A DNA stretch of 64,000 nt from Sipunculus nudus (taxonomy: Eukaryota > Annelida > Sipuncula > Golfingiida > Sipunculidae): positions 40,478,840 through 40,542,839 of the forward strand of contig CM049322.1 of NCBI GenBank assembly GCA_026874595.1, in the 5' to 3' direction. The notes beneath the pieces are model-generated. The model searched no databases and was not told the origin of the DNA. It saw nothing but the letters and a program-made list of their open reading frames with translations. Numbering within the stretch: position 1 is the stretch's first letter; each line of letters opens with the position of its first letter. Position numbers and translations under genes: made by a program. Shown here piece by piece: positions 1 through 12,699 of this stretch.

Positions 1-408
1 GCATGAAGTATACGTCGAGATACATGAGAAATTTCATGAAGGTCCTTGCTAGGTTAGGAATTACAAGTAGCTCTGAGATGTCTGACTTAACGCTTCATCA
101 AAAGATGAGTTACCAAGATGCAGGGATTATACAGAGAAATTTACTCGTTGTTGTTGGGGAGATCAGCGGGAGCAAAAGTGGCGATAATAAACCATTGACA
201 ATTAGAAATCTCCATTCTAAAACAGCCTCTACCACGTGTGTATGTGTATAATTCTGAATCCGAATTATGCCCCTGATTGACACCAAGGTGTAACCTGTTC
301 TTCGTTGGCCCATTTTTGAAATGCCCTGAAAATTTCATGAGAATCCGTTGATGATTGCTTGCGTTATGCTGTGTACGAACACGCCAACACACCTACCGTT
401 AACCCCCC

Positions 409-439
<31 letters not shown>

Positions 440-1800
440 ATACACACGCGCGCGCGCGAATATATGAACGCATACCCTTTTGGCGAAGCTAACTATTATC
501 TTCCCTGGAGCTCACATTTCCGATTCAGAGCAACACCGAAAGACTATACACATGTAGTAATGATAATATTCCGGTTATTTACGGGGAAGCACGCTAAGTG
601 AAGATTGGCGCCGGTAGATGGCGCTCTTTGTTCTTCCTGCCGCCTGACAGTACTCGTACATAACCCTACCTGACTAAATACATTTCAGTTGGTTATGCTG
701 CAATCCATTGGTTAATGTTCTATCTTACTAATACAAGGTAAAATATTACGTGGCTCGATAATATCCACGTGTTGATCATTAAACAGCTATTTAATCTTTT
801 ATTCACAAAGCATCATTGGACACATTCACATGTATTAATGATGTGACGGCTCTGCCTATCAGATACAGTGAGCTAGTAAGCCACAAATTCTCTTCCAAAT
901 CCTCCCTCATGATCAATGAATTTTTAGATATCTAGCTGCATTTTACATTCTTTCTTACAAAAAACGTGGTTTTGACTAAAGTCTTCCAATAAGACAATGA
1001 TTTTTTAAATTCTAATTTGAATATCCTGTAATTATACTTAATGTGTTATGATATGGAAAATTAATTTGCAGGTTTAATCGGCGTCCTGAACATTGTTCCC
1101 GATGGCGAAACGCGTGTTTTCATGTGTCGTTATAGTTTAAAATGCAATGCAGTGTTTTACAAAAACGCTTATATTGCGAATAAAACATAGTGGCGTGTTT
1201 ATGTTTGTTATCCTCTCATTGTGATATTTCCAACATCAGACCAAAGACTTTTTCTTAAAGAGAAATCAGGGATAATTCATTTTTTTCTAAAGATACACCA
1301 GTAAAGCCATACACGCATATATACACAACTATCCGCTTTGGTTCTCGCATAATTCACGAACCATATCCCTCAACGCACGGGTGTTTTGTAGAGTAAATAT
1401 AAACACAACTATACTATGATTAAATTAAGTCTGTAGACAGTCTATGGAATGTAAGGGCGATTGGGGAAACTGTTTAGGGGCACATACAAAGGGTCCCGCG
1501 GGCTGCAGTCCAGTTTTACAGCATGAGGAATCGCCAGTGGTATTGCCACAAAGTATAGTAGACATTTGGTAAATAGTGCTTGTTTGGTTTGGGAAATCAC
1601 TAAGTCTCAGTACAGGGTACGAGTTATAGGACTCTTGGTGATAGGGATAATCACTGCCGCACCGCCAGGCTTAATGATTCAAGTAATCTGATCCATGTGA
1701 CGCCAGACATCACCGGATGGTCCAGTTAACCCTTGCTAAGTAGCTGAATATGACAGGTCTTTCCTCAACACTGGCGACACCTCTCGGCGATTAGGAAAAC
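1..1800 (+). repeat. Unnamed interspersed repeat, copy 1 (cut by window start)
   Basis: This stretch reappears at 7684-9365, starting with nearly the same sequence (GCATGAAGTATACGTCGAGA at both places) and keeping the same order of landmarks to the end: a poly-C/CA/CG tract, a block around 1530-1620 that is almost identical to 9090-9180, and a shared end near the words CTGGCGACACCTC. A shorter, more diverged third copy lies at 12190-12690. No frame stays open across the copies, so I see no conserved protein. It could be the non-coding body of a transposon or a segmental duplication; I cannot name the family. Confidence 0.7.
403..448. repeat. Low-complexity C-run / CA / CG tract
   Basis: A run of about 23 C is followed by alternating CA and CG dinucleotides. 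The same C-CA-CG succession sits at the equivalent point of the second repeat copy (8197-8226), so the tract belongs to the repeat. Confidence 0.85.
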
Positions 1801-2340
1801 ACCTTTAACATGTTCATCATACGGGCAATATATTCTCCACACATGAGATCGGTCTATGAAGATCCAGGATGTATCTCATGCACACATCCGTGCGCGCTGT
1901 ACACTTTCACTTCGAAATTCAGTCATTTCGCCTGGCAGTTGAAAATTAAAATAATTAAGACGATGGAACAAATATAGAACATTCATTGACAACATTACTT
2001 TCAAATATAACGCTTATAAAAAAATAAGATTTTTTGTTTGTTTTTGAATTATTGTAAAACCAGGGGAGCTTCATTTCTACGTGATGTCGGTGACGTGGTG
2101 GTGTAAATGTATACTATAACCCGGATTAAACACGTGACCGGTAAACCCGGGTGACGTCTGGGAACGCTAGAAACACCTCGCCTCTCCGGATGGTCTCGGG
2201 AGAATACGAATTCGGTCCAGGAGTTCCGAGTGGTCCGGGTCGATGCTGTCCATCATGTTTGTATACAGTGGTTGCCTAGAATCCGCTGTAGTAGGGGTGT
2301 CTCAAGTCATAAGTCTCAATAGACCTTGACCCTGTGCGGA

Positions 2341-2640
2341 GGTTCCGGCTTCTGTGGCTCAGGGGTAGGGCACAGGACTCAAAGCCGGGAGATCGCGAGG
2401 CGGTGAGAACTTTCACGGTCGGCCTTCAACCAACAGCCGTGTTTAACTCACAAACGAGTGCACCTTTCGGGGGACCTTGGTGGTATGACCCAGTAATGGG
2501 GACACTTACACACCCAGGACCCGCAGGTGCTGTAGTCACCGGGCATGGTTAACAACAGGATATAAAATGAGAGGAAGCGGGTGCACGGTACTGCCCTGTC
2601 AAGTTGTCCGAAACCGGATTGGAATTCTGCAGACGTACAT
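2341..2640 (+). repeat. tRNA-derived SINE, copy 1
   Basis: The head reads GGCTTCTGTGGCTCAGGGGT, containing an RNA polymerase III A-box (TGGCTCAGGGG), followed by a tRNA-like segment and a roughly 230-bp body ending with TCTGCAGACGTACAT and an A-rich stretch. Related sequence occurs at 6885-7185 (-), 10449-10790 (+), 45735-45960 (-), 54755-55075 (-) and 61440-61580 (+). The head, the internal promoter and the spread over both strands mark a SINE that would need a LINE for mobility. The B-box is poorly kept in this copy. Confidence 0.75.
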
Positions 2641-3090
2641 ATTCTTAGTTAACCCATTAAAAAATGCAGGCGGTTACCTCCAAACACAGCAGCGTCTCGT
2701 GTGCACAAAAAAAAAAACACCCAAGTAGTGTATCGGAAGTAATCCGACATACCGGGAAAAACAATTAATTCAAAGAAACCTTTTGATAGTGACATGCGGC
2801 TGTTTCATTAATTGGGCTCTTGACAAGTGTTACTTGTTGCCTTATCTAGGAGCGTCAGTACAAGGGGTGCCGGGGTAATATAACCCCCCTCCACACACAC
2901 AGACACACACACACACCAGCTTTTTAGCGACATGATATAATGAATGTAATAACCCCCCCCCCCTGTTATTCCGAGATTAAGATTTTTTGTATTTAAAATA
3001 ACATATTTGATATTTAGTTGGTTCGATGTCTCAATTTCTAAATTCTTATTTAAAAGAAAAACTTATACTTAGTAATAGCAATGTATTTGA
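2641..3090. other. Non-coding stretch, no gene seen
   Basis: AT-rich sequence with short CA and C runs (2887-2915, 2954-2963). I see no conserved frame, RNA gene or repeat I can name. Confidence 0.5.
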
Positions 3091-3103
3091 AATAGGTCAC
3101 ACA

Positions 3104-3110
<7 letters not shown>

Positions 3111-3182
<72 letters not shown>

Positions 3183-3288
3183 CGGAACATGAATACACAG
3201 AAAAGTCGGTTCACTGCCGATCAGAACCGACTTTTCTATGTATTTCATGTTCCATTTCTTCGTACAACGAACCAGCATGGCTATTCAT

Positions 3289-3364
<76 letters not shown>

Positions 3365-3370
3365 TATATA
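3111..3370. repeat. Microsatellite / hairpin composite
   Basis: A (TA)n run of about 70 bp is followed by a near-perfect inverted repeat with arms 3184-3212 and 3224-3253 (about 29 nt each, 11-nt loop), then about 30 bp of unique sequence, a (TC)n run (3291-3331) and a second (TA)n run. Parts of the hairpin and of the unique sequence recur inside another microsatellite cluster at 48310-48450. This suggests a small mobile or microsatellite-associated repeat. Peptides read through it (Y-I and L-S repeats) are artefacts. Confidence 0.8.
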
Positions 3371-3765
3371 TATATAATTGATATGTACATTTGAATACGG
3401 GGAACAAATGTGATATTACAATAAATTAAAAAAAACCTTGTCCTTCACCTGCGACTCACGTCTCAAACAATAAAAGGTGCCTTATTTCTATATTGTTAAG
3501 GTTTTTATTGGTGATGCTGGTTCTATTTTTGGCAGACGACCGTTCACGTGCATTTCGCATGTGATGCAAGGGTGTATTTCCTCCGACAGTTAGTGTGGCT
3601 GAGGATATGTGATCAGCCTGGTTTCTTCGTGATTTTACACAATATCTCCAAAGTTGTCTATGAATTCAAGTGAACATTAATGGTTGGGCTTTAGACGGAT
3701 AAACAATTGCCAATATTGCGATAGCATTTTATCTAGATCTAACAAGATCGAACCCCTTCTTTCCT

Positions 3766-5166
3766 TTTATAGCTCAGCTGACTGAAAGTCATCTGAGCTA
3801 TAGCGATCACTCTTTGTCCGTGGTCCGTCTGTCCGACTATCCGTCCGTTAACCAGGCACAAATCGTAACCGCTATACCTTGAATCTTGTAATTTGGGATT
3901 CTGAGAGGTCCATGAAAAATCTCCTTGGAAACCAGAAATTAGGTCTCTGTTACCCATATCCTTGGAGCTATGGGGCCCCAAGCTACCCCCAGAACAGTAA
4001 AAAATTTCATACGAAAACTTCAATATCTCATTAACACTTGACTGATGGTCATGTTTTTTGGCATACATATTGATCATGAGATATTCCATCAGTTCCTGCA
4101 GACTGGAGACGCCACCTGTATTATTCGATTTTTACGATTTTTTTTCTCTATTTTTGACACCTTTAAAAATGTGAACATCTGTTAACTAGGCACAAATCGT
4201 AAAGACTGGACCTAGAATCTTAATTCTTGACACACTGAGAGACCTATGAAAAATCTCCTTGAAAACCAGAAATTAGGTCTCTGTTACCCATATCCTTTGA
4301 GCTGTTGCATATCTCGGGAACCGTTTGACCGATTGGGCCAAAATATTGCATGTGTATAGATCTCACATAGCTCTTTATCATTCGAAAAACTGGTGGCGCC
4401 ACCTGCAAACCATTTTGGCACAGAGTCCGTCTGTTTGTCTGCCGTGGGATAATGTCACTCATATCTCGGCAGTGGTTTGACATATCTGCCTAAAATTTTG
4501 CAGTTTTATACATCCTGGATAGCTTTCTTGATTTTATGACAGGTGGCGCCACCTACATTATAGTTTACGCTGCAGACATTCAAGCTCATATCTCGGGAAC
4601 CGTTTGAACGATTGGGCCAAAATTTTGCATGTGTATAGATCTCACATAGCTCTTTATCATACACAAAAATGGATGGGCCACCTGCAACCATTTTTTCACA
4701 GCGTCTGTTTGTTTGTCTGCCGTGGGCTAAAATCACTCATATACATGTTGTGGTTTGACTTTTCTGCCTAAAAGTTCGCATATGTATACAACTTGGACAG
4801 CTGTCTGGATTTGTGGTAGGTGGCACAACCTACATACACATTTAGGCTGCAGACATCCATGCTAAAATGCAACATACCTCATTCTATTTCCCCTTGACAC
4901 TCAATCCATGCCTCACTTCACCCGTTCGACTCTGATTTTGGCGGATACACGTAGTCGCTTGTCGGCTACCCGTATTCTAGTTTTTAAAGTTTACACATTT
5001 TTTCTCTATTTTTGAGATATATAAATACAGACACAATCTTGGTCTGTTGGTTAATCTGTTTGATGCTTCAGTTGAATGGGTATATACTACCATTCTGATG
5101 ATAAAATTTCCTTTTGCGAATATCTTCCAAGTCAGCTGAGCGTCATGACCCATGGGTCACTTATTC
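3766..5166 (+). repeat. Interspersed repeat with internal satellite units
   Basis: It begins with a self-complementary block, TAGCTCAGCTGACTGAAAGT, and ends in AGCTGAGCGTCATGACCCAT followed by GGGTCAC. Between these ends are tandem units: the phrase ATCTCGGGAACCGTTTGA starts at 4311 and again at 4590 (period 279 bp), with about 140-bp half-units each carrying the palindrome GGTGGCGCCACC. A second phrase (AAATCTCCTTG...AAACCAGAAATTAGG) recurs at about 3917 and 4251. A solitary copy of the right end lies at 6316-6350. I know repeats of this kind from mollusc genomes but cannot name the element. The minus-strand reading frames here are satellite translations. Confidence 0.7.
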
Positions 5167-5187
5167 CTGTCTGGCACTCAATCTAAT

Positions 5188-6110
5188 AGTTATAAAATTA
5201 ATTCGGTCCACCCTTGTTTTCAATGTTCTCTGAAAAAGCGTTTCGTATGACACTGTGCCATACCGCATTTTAAGATTATTGTTCCCGCAGTGACCTCGCT
5301 GATATGTGAATAAATAATTTTTAATGTACACATCATTTTGATTGAACTTTGCGTGTTTTATGATTTGCGTTGGGTTACCACCGAAAACAGCCGAACTGCC
5401 TTAGAGAGAGACCGGATTGCCTGTGAGTCGCCTCCAGCGCAGGAATAGGGACTATTGTGCAAAGGATAATCCTTGCTTTTAGTAACGGATTTTAGCATGT
5501 TTGGCCTGACATTTGACTCAGGCTCTTCGTGGTCAGTAAATGTGAAAAACACGTGACTCTCGATTTATGAAAAGGAGGGTTTCGACACAGCAGGATCAAT
5601 GACAAAACCTAATACAAGGTCCCCATTTCCGGAAAAGGGGTGGGGGCGGGGATTCCATGCCTCAACAATTGGTCTGATATAATTAAAAAAAAAAAAAAAA
5701 GGTTGCTGCGGCTTAAAGGGGAACGGACCTCTTGGACTCCCCATTGGTCCGCTTCACCTACTAACAAGTTGTGCATATATTCGTTTCTTTCTTCAGGACC
5801 AGTTTCCTTGCCTGAAAAAGTACATTGAATATATCATTCATGACTTCTCTACATCAACCTATTCTTTATACGCCCGACTATAGTAACCATTCAAAGATTA
5901 TCTAAAACCTGAATGCTCCCGCGTTCCATTCCAGTTCGCAGATGTAAACATCATCACTGACCAGGTCTTCAAGGTGAAAATAACCGTGTATGAATTTCTT
6001 GCCACGAGCATAGCGCCACAAAATAAATGTAAAGATATTTGTACAAATCTTATTGAGACAGTATCCCACTGAAAATCTTTTTTATTTTAACTTTTAGAAA
6101 AAAAATTAGC
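5188..6110 (+). repeat. Unnamed ~0.9-kb repeat, copy 1
   Basis: Collinear with 17257-18360: both carry an ATTCGG...CAATGTTCTCT segment, a CCCCGCAGTGAC-like block, a poly-A tract before the word TGCGGC, and AACCTGAATG...CC...GCGT near the end. The second copy contains an extra 185-bp inverted-repeat insert (18089-18273) that is missing here. No shared open frame. It may be the terminal part of a larger element. Confidence 0.65.
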
Positions 6111-6884
6111 CAACATAACATTATTTCATTAGACTGAAGATGTATGGCGAGCATTTAATTCTTTTAGAAAATATTTTTTTTTAATAAATGGCCCATTGAG
6201 TCAATATAAATGTCATATACGTTATTTACAGTACACAACTATAATTCCAGTGTGTTTAACATTCCACGCTTATAGTGGTATCTCAGTGATAAATACAGGC
6301 ATTGTATGCACGCTAAATGAGCGTCATGACCCATGGGCCACTTGTTTATCACGAGTTGACTAAACCTCCTAAACCTGCTTCGTTCTAATGTGTTCCATTG
6401 AAACTATAATTATGAAACACCGCACTAAGCCACTGACTGAAAACGTGGACAAACCACCAGTATAATATAAAATACGAATCCTTAATATTCGCAAATTATT
6501 ATTTTTAATGTAAAATTGTATTACACATGCAACGCTAATATATGTCGTAAGGCAAGAAATTTATATATGAAATATAAAATATGAAATTAAAACAATGCAT
6601 GTAAAATTATAGCAATTAAAGGATTTAAATGAAGAAGAATAGGCATAACAACATGCATGAATGAATTAGTCTTCAAACATGTAACAGGCAATATTAAAAC
6701 ATCAAGATATTAATGAAAATGGTGTTCACTGATGATAAAAGTAAAACTTAAATTATTAATCAATAACAGCCGCTGAAAAAAAGCTCTTAAGCCGAGTTAT
6801 AAAACTTTAATTATTGTTATTATTTTTTGGCGGATGAAACCCCTACCTTTTATTTTTGCTGTATTATCTAATTCTTAATCTATG

Positions 6885-7185
6885 TATGTACATCTGCAGA
6901 GTTCCATTTCGGTTAGGGACTACGTAACAGGGCGGTTGCACTTGCTTCTTATCATTTTTTGTATCCTGGTGTCACCTAGGTTTGGTGAATACCGCACCTG
7001 CGGGTCCTGGGTGTGTAATCATCCCATTACTGGCTCATAACATCGAGAAACCTCCAAAGACCCACTCATTTTGAGTGATATATACACGGCTGTAGGGCAC
7101 AGTCTTCCAATTAAGCCTGAATTAAGCCCTGGGCGGGGGCGACGTAAAAAACTCCCCGCCTAGGCTGAGATTTAAAGCCAGAGAA
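6885..7185 (-). repeat. tRNA-derived SINE, copy 2
   Basis: Reverse-strand member of the family described at 2341. The tail end (ACATCTGCAGAGTTCC on the plus strand) is at the left and the GGCTTCTCTGGC head at the right. The body word GTATCCTGGTGTCACC is shared with the copies at 45.8 and 54.8 kb. Confidence 0.7.
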
Positions 7186-7189
7186 GCCG

Positions 7190-7683
7190 GTATCAGATTT
7201 AGAGTTGACAAAAAAAACTAGTTCCGAATAACATAGGGAAGAGTGTTCCATACCCCAGGTGCTGCATAGATTCCTTTTTCTCTTGGGCCACGAGAAGAGA
7301 GCCTAAAAGTTCAACAAGAAGATTCTTAGTGTGACAGATTTCAGTGTCCTTTATGGTTTCTAGTAGCAAAGAAGATTACCAGTCTACCAGATCATTTAAA
7401 ATTCAGTAATTTCTTTCATTCACGAGAAAGAATTTTGTATTAACTGTTATGTTAGTGGCAAATGAAGGTGCTAAAAAACTGGTGTGATGTGAACTTACTT
7501 TTTATCTAGTGATGACATTTATTCATTGATTAGTCTAGCAGCAGAGGTCTGGACAGGCCGTAATTAGTTACGTAACATAAACAGTAATCCACATAAGGCA
7601 GACCTGTACATGTCCAAAACAATGTGAGCTGGATAGAGCGTGTACCGAACGTTCAGATGCTTCTCTAGTCACACGCTTCCATA
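7190..7683. other. Non-coding stretch, no gene seen
   Basis: No open frame, RNA gene or recognised repeat; ends where the second copy of the 1-1800 repeat starts. Confidence 0.45.
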
Positions 7684-9365
7684 GCATGAAGTATACGTCG
7701 AGATACATGAGAAATTACATGAAGGTCCTTGTTATGTTAGGAATTACAAGTAAACCTGAGATGTCTGATACAGAGATCATACATAGAAAATTACTCGTTG
7801 TTGGCAAGACATTCGGGGCAAAGGTGGCGATGATAAATCAAAAACAATTAGAAATCTCCATTTTTAAGAATGCAAGCAGCCTCCACCATGTGTGTGTGTG
7901 TGTGTGGGGGGGGGGGGTCCTTTTTTTAGATGCTCAAACCATATTTGCGTTCACTTATTCGGTCCATATTCCCCTGGTTCAGTGACTGGGTATTTGTGAA
8001 TAAATATTCCTTAATGAAGTTCCTGAATCCGAATTATGTCCCTGATTGACACCTTAGTCTATTCGCTTCTTCACTGGCCCCTTTCCGAAATGCTCTGAGA
8101 ATTTCATGAGATTACGTTCATGACTGCATAGTTTATGCTGTGAACAAACACGCCAACACACCCACAAACAATTAATCCACCTCTCCCCTCCTCCATCCCC
8201 CCCCCCCACACACACACGCGCGTGCGAATGAATTATTCTTCTCATCAAAGCTGCGAATTAGGGCGACACCAAACGACTATACACACGTAGTAATGATAAC
8301 ATCCCGCTTAAATTCAGGGAAGCACGCTAAGTTCTGAAAGGCGAAGTAGATGGCGCTCTTTGTACTTCCTAACGCCTTTCAACACTCGTGTATATATATT
8401 TCAATCGGCTTATCACATTTAGTGAGCTTGTTAGCCATAAGATCTTTTCCAAATTCTCCCTCATAATCAATTTATTTTAAGTTACCTAGCTGCATTTTTC
8501 ATTCCTTCTGACAAAAAAGTGGTTTTGACTCATGTCTTCCCACAAAAGTATGATTTTTTAAAATTTTTAATTGGAATATCCTGTGTTTGTATGTTTTCCT
8601 AAACCCTTAACGTGCTATGATATGGAAAATTAAATTGCAGGTGTAACCGGGCGTCCTCAGCGTTTTTGACGATCGCAAAACTTGTGTTTTCGTGTGTCGT
8701 GATAGTTAAAAATGCAATGCAGTGTATTACAAAAACGCTCATCTTGCAATTAAAACATAGTGGTGTGTTCATATTTGGTATTCTCTTTCGAGGACAAGGT
8801 CAACATCAGACCTAAGACCCATTCTTAAAGAAATATCAGGAATATTTTATTTTTTTTCTAAACATACTCCAGAAAAGCCATACACGCATATATACACAAC
8901 TACCCGCTCTGGTTCTCGCATAATTCATGAACCATATCCCTCAATGCACGGGTGTTTTGTGGAGTAAATATAAACACAACTATGCCATGATAAAGTTAAG
9001 TCTGTAGACAGTCTATGTAATATGAGGACTATTGGGAAACTGTTTAGGGGCACATACAAAGGGTCCAGCGGGCTGCAGTCCAGTCTTACAGCATGAGGAA
9101 TCGCCAGTGGTATTGCCACAAAGTATAGTAGACATTTGGTAAATAGTGCTTGTTTGGTTTGGGAAATCACAAAGTCTCAGTACAGGGTACGAGTTATTGG
9201 ACTCTTGGTGATAGGAATAATCATTGCCGCACCGCCAGGCTTAATGATTCAAGTAATCTGATCCATGTGACGCCAGACATCACCGGATGGTCCAGTTAAC
9301 CCTTGCAAAGGAGCTGAATATGACAGGCCTTTCCTCCACACTGGCGACACCTCGCGGTAATAATG
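7684..9365 (+). repeat. Unnamed interspersed repeat, copy 2
   Basis: Second copy of 1-1800, with small indels and a GT/G run (7890-7917) in place of the sequence found in copy 1. The region 9090-9320 is the best-conserved part, nearly identical to 1530-1760. Open frames inside it (for example 7686-7985) start at the repeat boundary, are not kept between copies and run through the GT/G run, so I do not treat them as genes. Confidence 0.7.
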
Positions 9366-9479
9366 AAAACTCATTCATCATGTTACTTGTCATCATTTTA
9401 CTGTGTCCACAACCCAGTCGAGTTTATTGTAATCAGGAGATGAGGAGTGGTAAACACGACATGAGAGCGTAATTTAATG

Positions 9480-10448
9480 TAAAAAGTTTGAAGTGAAAAA
9501 AAATTACACCAGATAAAAAAATGCATATATGTCTCTAAACAGTGACGCGTTACATCTCTAAATAAAAATATCAAGACAATTTAAAAAAATGATTTTGTTA
9601 GCGTCAAGGTGTTATTGCATTCGGCCGAGGAGTTCCGAATGGGTGTTGTGGGGACACCGTCAAATTTGCTTGCAGGGTCAAGACGACATCATGTCGGTTC
9701 CGAGACAAATTCTAAAGTTCATTAGGGGAAATCACGATTAATTTCGAGCAAAAGCGGACGCGCTTATCTCGTTATTACTGTCCGAACGCACCAGTTGTTA
9801 TATAGTCAGTCAAAATCATGATTATTTTAACACCGCCAGGTGGCGAGAGGTATTTTACTTTACCCTCGGTTTGTCTGTCAACTAATACACGCAAAAAGTA
9901 CTAAACAGAATTTGTTGATATACCCAAACCTTTTAGCAATGGGGGATGGTCAATGCAATCATCCCCTTGATATTCAGAGAATAATATGAATATACGAAAT
10001 TGAATATATTTATAACTAGAATTATGGACTTTGGTTACATTTATGACGTTTATTATGAAATATTATATATTTTAACCTGATTAAGAATTAACCTATACTG
10101 GAAACATACCTTATTTTTAAAACCTTATACTTAATTTTATTATATTTGAATTTTTTCATACAGAAAATAAAAGGTTGGTGTGTGTGTGTGATAAAAGTTG
10201 CGAGTCATCCCTAACCCTTGAAGAAAAATTGACGGCACTGCATGGAACAAACAAGATATAAATTCAAAGGATACCATTTTTACATGACATACAGTTGTTC
10301 ACTGATGTTGTTGTTATAGGTGTAATAGTTTTTTTTTACATAGCTGGGGCATAGTTTTTGAAACGTAATTGCAGTGCACATGACTCCATCGTATGACTCT
10401 TGGCAGGATGTTTGATATAGGCCTCTATCTCAAGCAGTAAAAGATACC
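9480..10448. other. Non-coding stretch, no gene seen
   Basis: AT-rich. The segment 9615-9720 weakly resembles 2205-2270, indicating that the repeat context around the first SINE is partly duplicated here as well. Nothing else is recognisable. Confidence 0.4.
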
Positions 10449-10790
10449 GGCTTATGTGGCTCAGGGGTAGAGAGCAGGAATCAAAGCCGGAGATCTTGAA
10501 TTGGAACCTCGGCCGATGGGGGAGATTTTTCACGGTCGGCACCGATCCAGGGTAAGCGCTCTGCAGGTTTAATTGGGAGACTATTCCCAACAATCAAGTT
10601 TCATTCACAAACGAGTGCGCCTTCCGGGGGTTCCTCGGTGTTATGATCCAGCAATGGATTAGACTCACCCAGGAACCACAGGAGTTGTACACCGAGCCTG
10701 TTTGACACCAGGATAACGGGGTCACGTAGTCTGAAACCGGAATGGAACTCTGCAGATGTGTATGGTAATAGTTAAGCGAGCATTAAAAAA
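10449..10790 (+). repeat. tRNA-derived SINE, copy 3
   Basis: The head CCGGCTTATGTGGCTCAGGG carries the A-box; the body includes TTTCACGGTCGGCACC and the end TCTGCAGATGTGTA. It is followed by an A-rich tail (CATTAAAAAAATTGAGG). Same orientation as the 2341 copy. Confidence 0.75.
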
Positions 10791-11447
10791 ATTGAGGCGG
10801 GCAACACAACCAAAAATAAACTGATAAAAACATTATTTTAACCCGTTTAGGTTTCTACTTGAGTCTCATATTTCAATGGAAAATACCGGCGAAAGCAGAC
10901 GCATGTGCTGGAGGGGTGTACAATGAATCCTCTCTGTAGCGGACCCAGATGATTTGTAAATTACAGCGGGTGTCCATTATAGCGGGTGAAGTTTTGTACT
11001 GAATCGCTAAATTCAACGTTCAATTTATTTGTCAGTATATTTTTTTACGACTTTTTAAATTTTTTTTCAAATTTATGAGACTCTTACGTGAAAATTATAC
11101 GGATCGCTAACGTCATTATTTTTTATGAGAATACATGGAATTCGCCAAAATTGACTTGACAACGGCAGGAATTTATACAGTAGATACGCCGTGTGATGTC
11201 TGGACAGCCAAAGTAAATTAGGATTTTATTTCAGCAATAAAGAGAAATAACTTCTTTGTAGTACACCCATTACATGAGTGAGATGACGTCATAACAATTA
11301 CGTATAAAAGAGCTATGATGTTTCCTGATTTCATTTTTTAAACATAAAAGGCCACCTGAACAAGAATTAACAAATAAAAGAAAAGGAGATATACTGTAGT
11401 TGATTCAAGGAATAAGAAATCGGGAAGCAGGCCTTCACGCGGTCCAC

Positions 11448-11740
11448 TATGGTTGCCTCCGCCAGGAGGCTATGCATTCATCGTCGTTCGCGTGCGATTG
11501 TTTGCAACATAACGCACGCAAGTATGAACGGTATCCCATGAGATTTTAAGTGCTTTTCAGTAATGAGTCGTTAAGAAACCGGGACTTGATTCAGGAAAGT
11601 CATTAATGGAATTTTACAAATGAAGAGTCACTAATGCATGAATGAACCTGGGTATTTGGGCCGAATAAGTGAATCCAATCAAGGGTTGGGGAGCATCGCA
11701 CAATAAAGAACGCCTTTCATGGGGGAGGCTTGCATTCATT
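11448..11740 (+). repeat. Degraded interspersed repeat of a mollusc-type family
   Basis: The block GCCAGGAGGCTATGCATTCA, followed by a TCG-TTCG stretch and GTTTGCAACATAACGCACGC, resembles a very common interspersed repeat I recall from bivalve and other marine invertebrate genomes. A possible right end (GGGGGAGGCTTGCATTCA) lies at 11721-11740. Family identity is from memory and unverified. Confidence 0.45.
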
Positions 11741-12189
11741 TTAATGCAGATTCATAATACTAAGTTGGACTTCTATAAACGTAAACAGTTAATTATTGTG
11801 CAATTTCGTGTTAGGGTCAAAGGTTATGGAAAAAATGCATGGTTACATTGGCTAGCCCTTTTGGGGAAATATTAATACTTATTATCTTCCAGGGTTGTGC
11901 GAACAGTATGTAATTCAGTTTGCCCGACCCGTTTATGAAAATTGTATTTATCATGAACAATTTTTTTTATTTCACGCATTTTAGCAGCTAAAATAAATAT
12001 TAAAGCCCTGGCATGGCTACTAAACGCCATGATATTAATAAAAATCTTAGAACGGTGCATATAGCTCTGAAATCCAGAAAACTTCATAATAACGTATATA
12101 ATCCTAATCGTATCGTGATCAGCATCCTCTTTATAAGACAGTGCCACATATCCTAAAAAAACAGTACCACTGATGTTTCAATATTTCTT

Positions 12190-12690
12190 AACATACAGCC
12201 ATATACACACAAGTACACGCTCCTGAACTCTCATAATTTACCAACCATGTCCTTCGGTACACAGGTGTGTTGTCGGATAAGTATAAGGTGACTACGCTGT
12301 AATGAAATTAAATATGTAGACCGATCCAGATATCTTAAAGACCGCAAGGGAATGGTTTAGGGTCACCCACACAAGGGTCCTGCAGGTGGCTGTTCAGTGT
12401 AACTACCGCTTGGGGAATCATCAGCAGTTTGTCTACAGGGTTTAGCAAAAATTTGGTAAATAGTGGATGTTTGATTTGGGAAATCACTAAGTCTCAGCAG
12501 AGGTTATGTGTTACTGGACCCTTGGTGATAATTACTGCCGCACTGCCAGTCAAAATAACCATAGTAATATGATCGATATGCGGCTAAATATCAATAGAGG
12601 GCCCGGCTAATCCTTGGAAAGGCGCTGGTACAATAGGATTTTCCACCACACTGGCGGCATCTGTTGGCGGCGACTGAAACCAATGTTCGT
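12190..12690 (+). repeat. Unnamed interspersed repeat, diverged partial copy 3
   Basis: Corresponds to 1309-1800 of copy 1. Shared words include GGGAAATCACTAAGTCTCAG and the TTTGGTAAATAGTG block. More diverged than copies 1 and 2, so probably older. Confidence 0.6.
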
Positions 12691-12699
12691 GTTCATCGA

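Noticed and set aside
3026-3394. Open frames with long Y-I and L-S repeats (also at 18.9, 19.7, 23.6, 24.3 and 48.4 kb)
   Set aside because: They are translations of (TA)n and (TC)n microsatellites, open in several frames at once.
3739-4736. Three minus-strand frames of 76-116 codons
   Set aside because: They lie in tandem satellite units and repeat the same peptide fragments, so they reflect the satellite only.
7686-7985. 99-codon frame at the start of the second repeat copy
   Set aside because: It starts at a repeat boundary, is not kept in the first copy and runs through a GT/G microsatellite.
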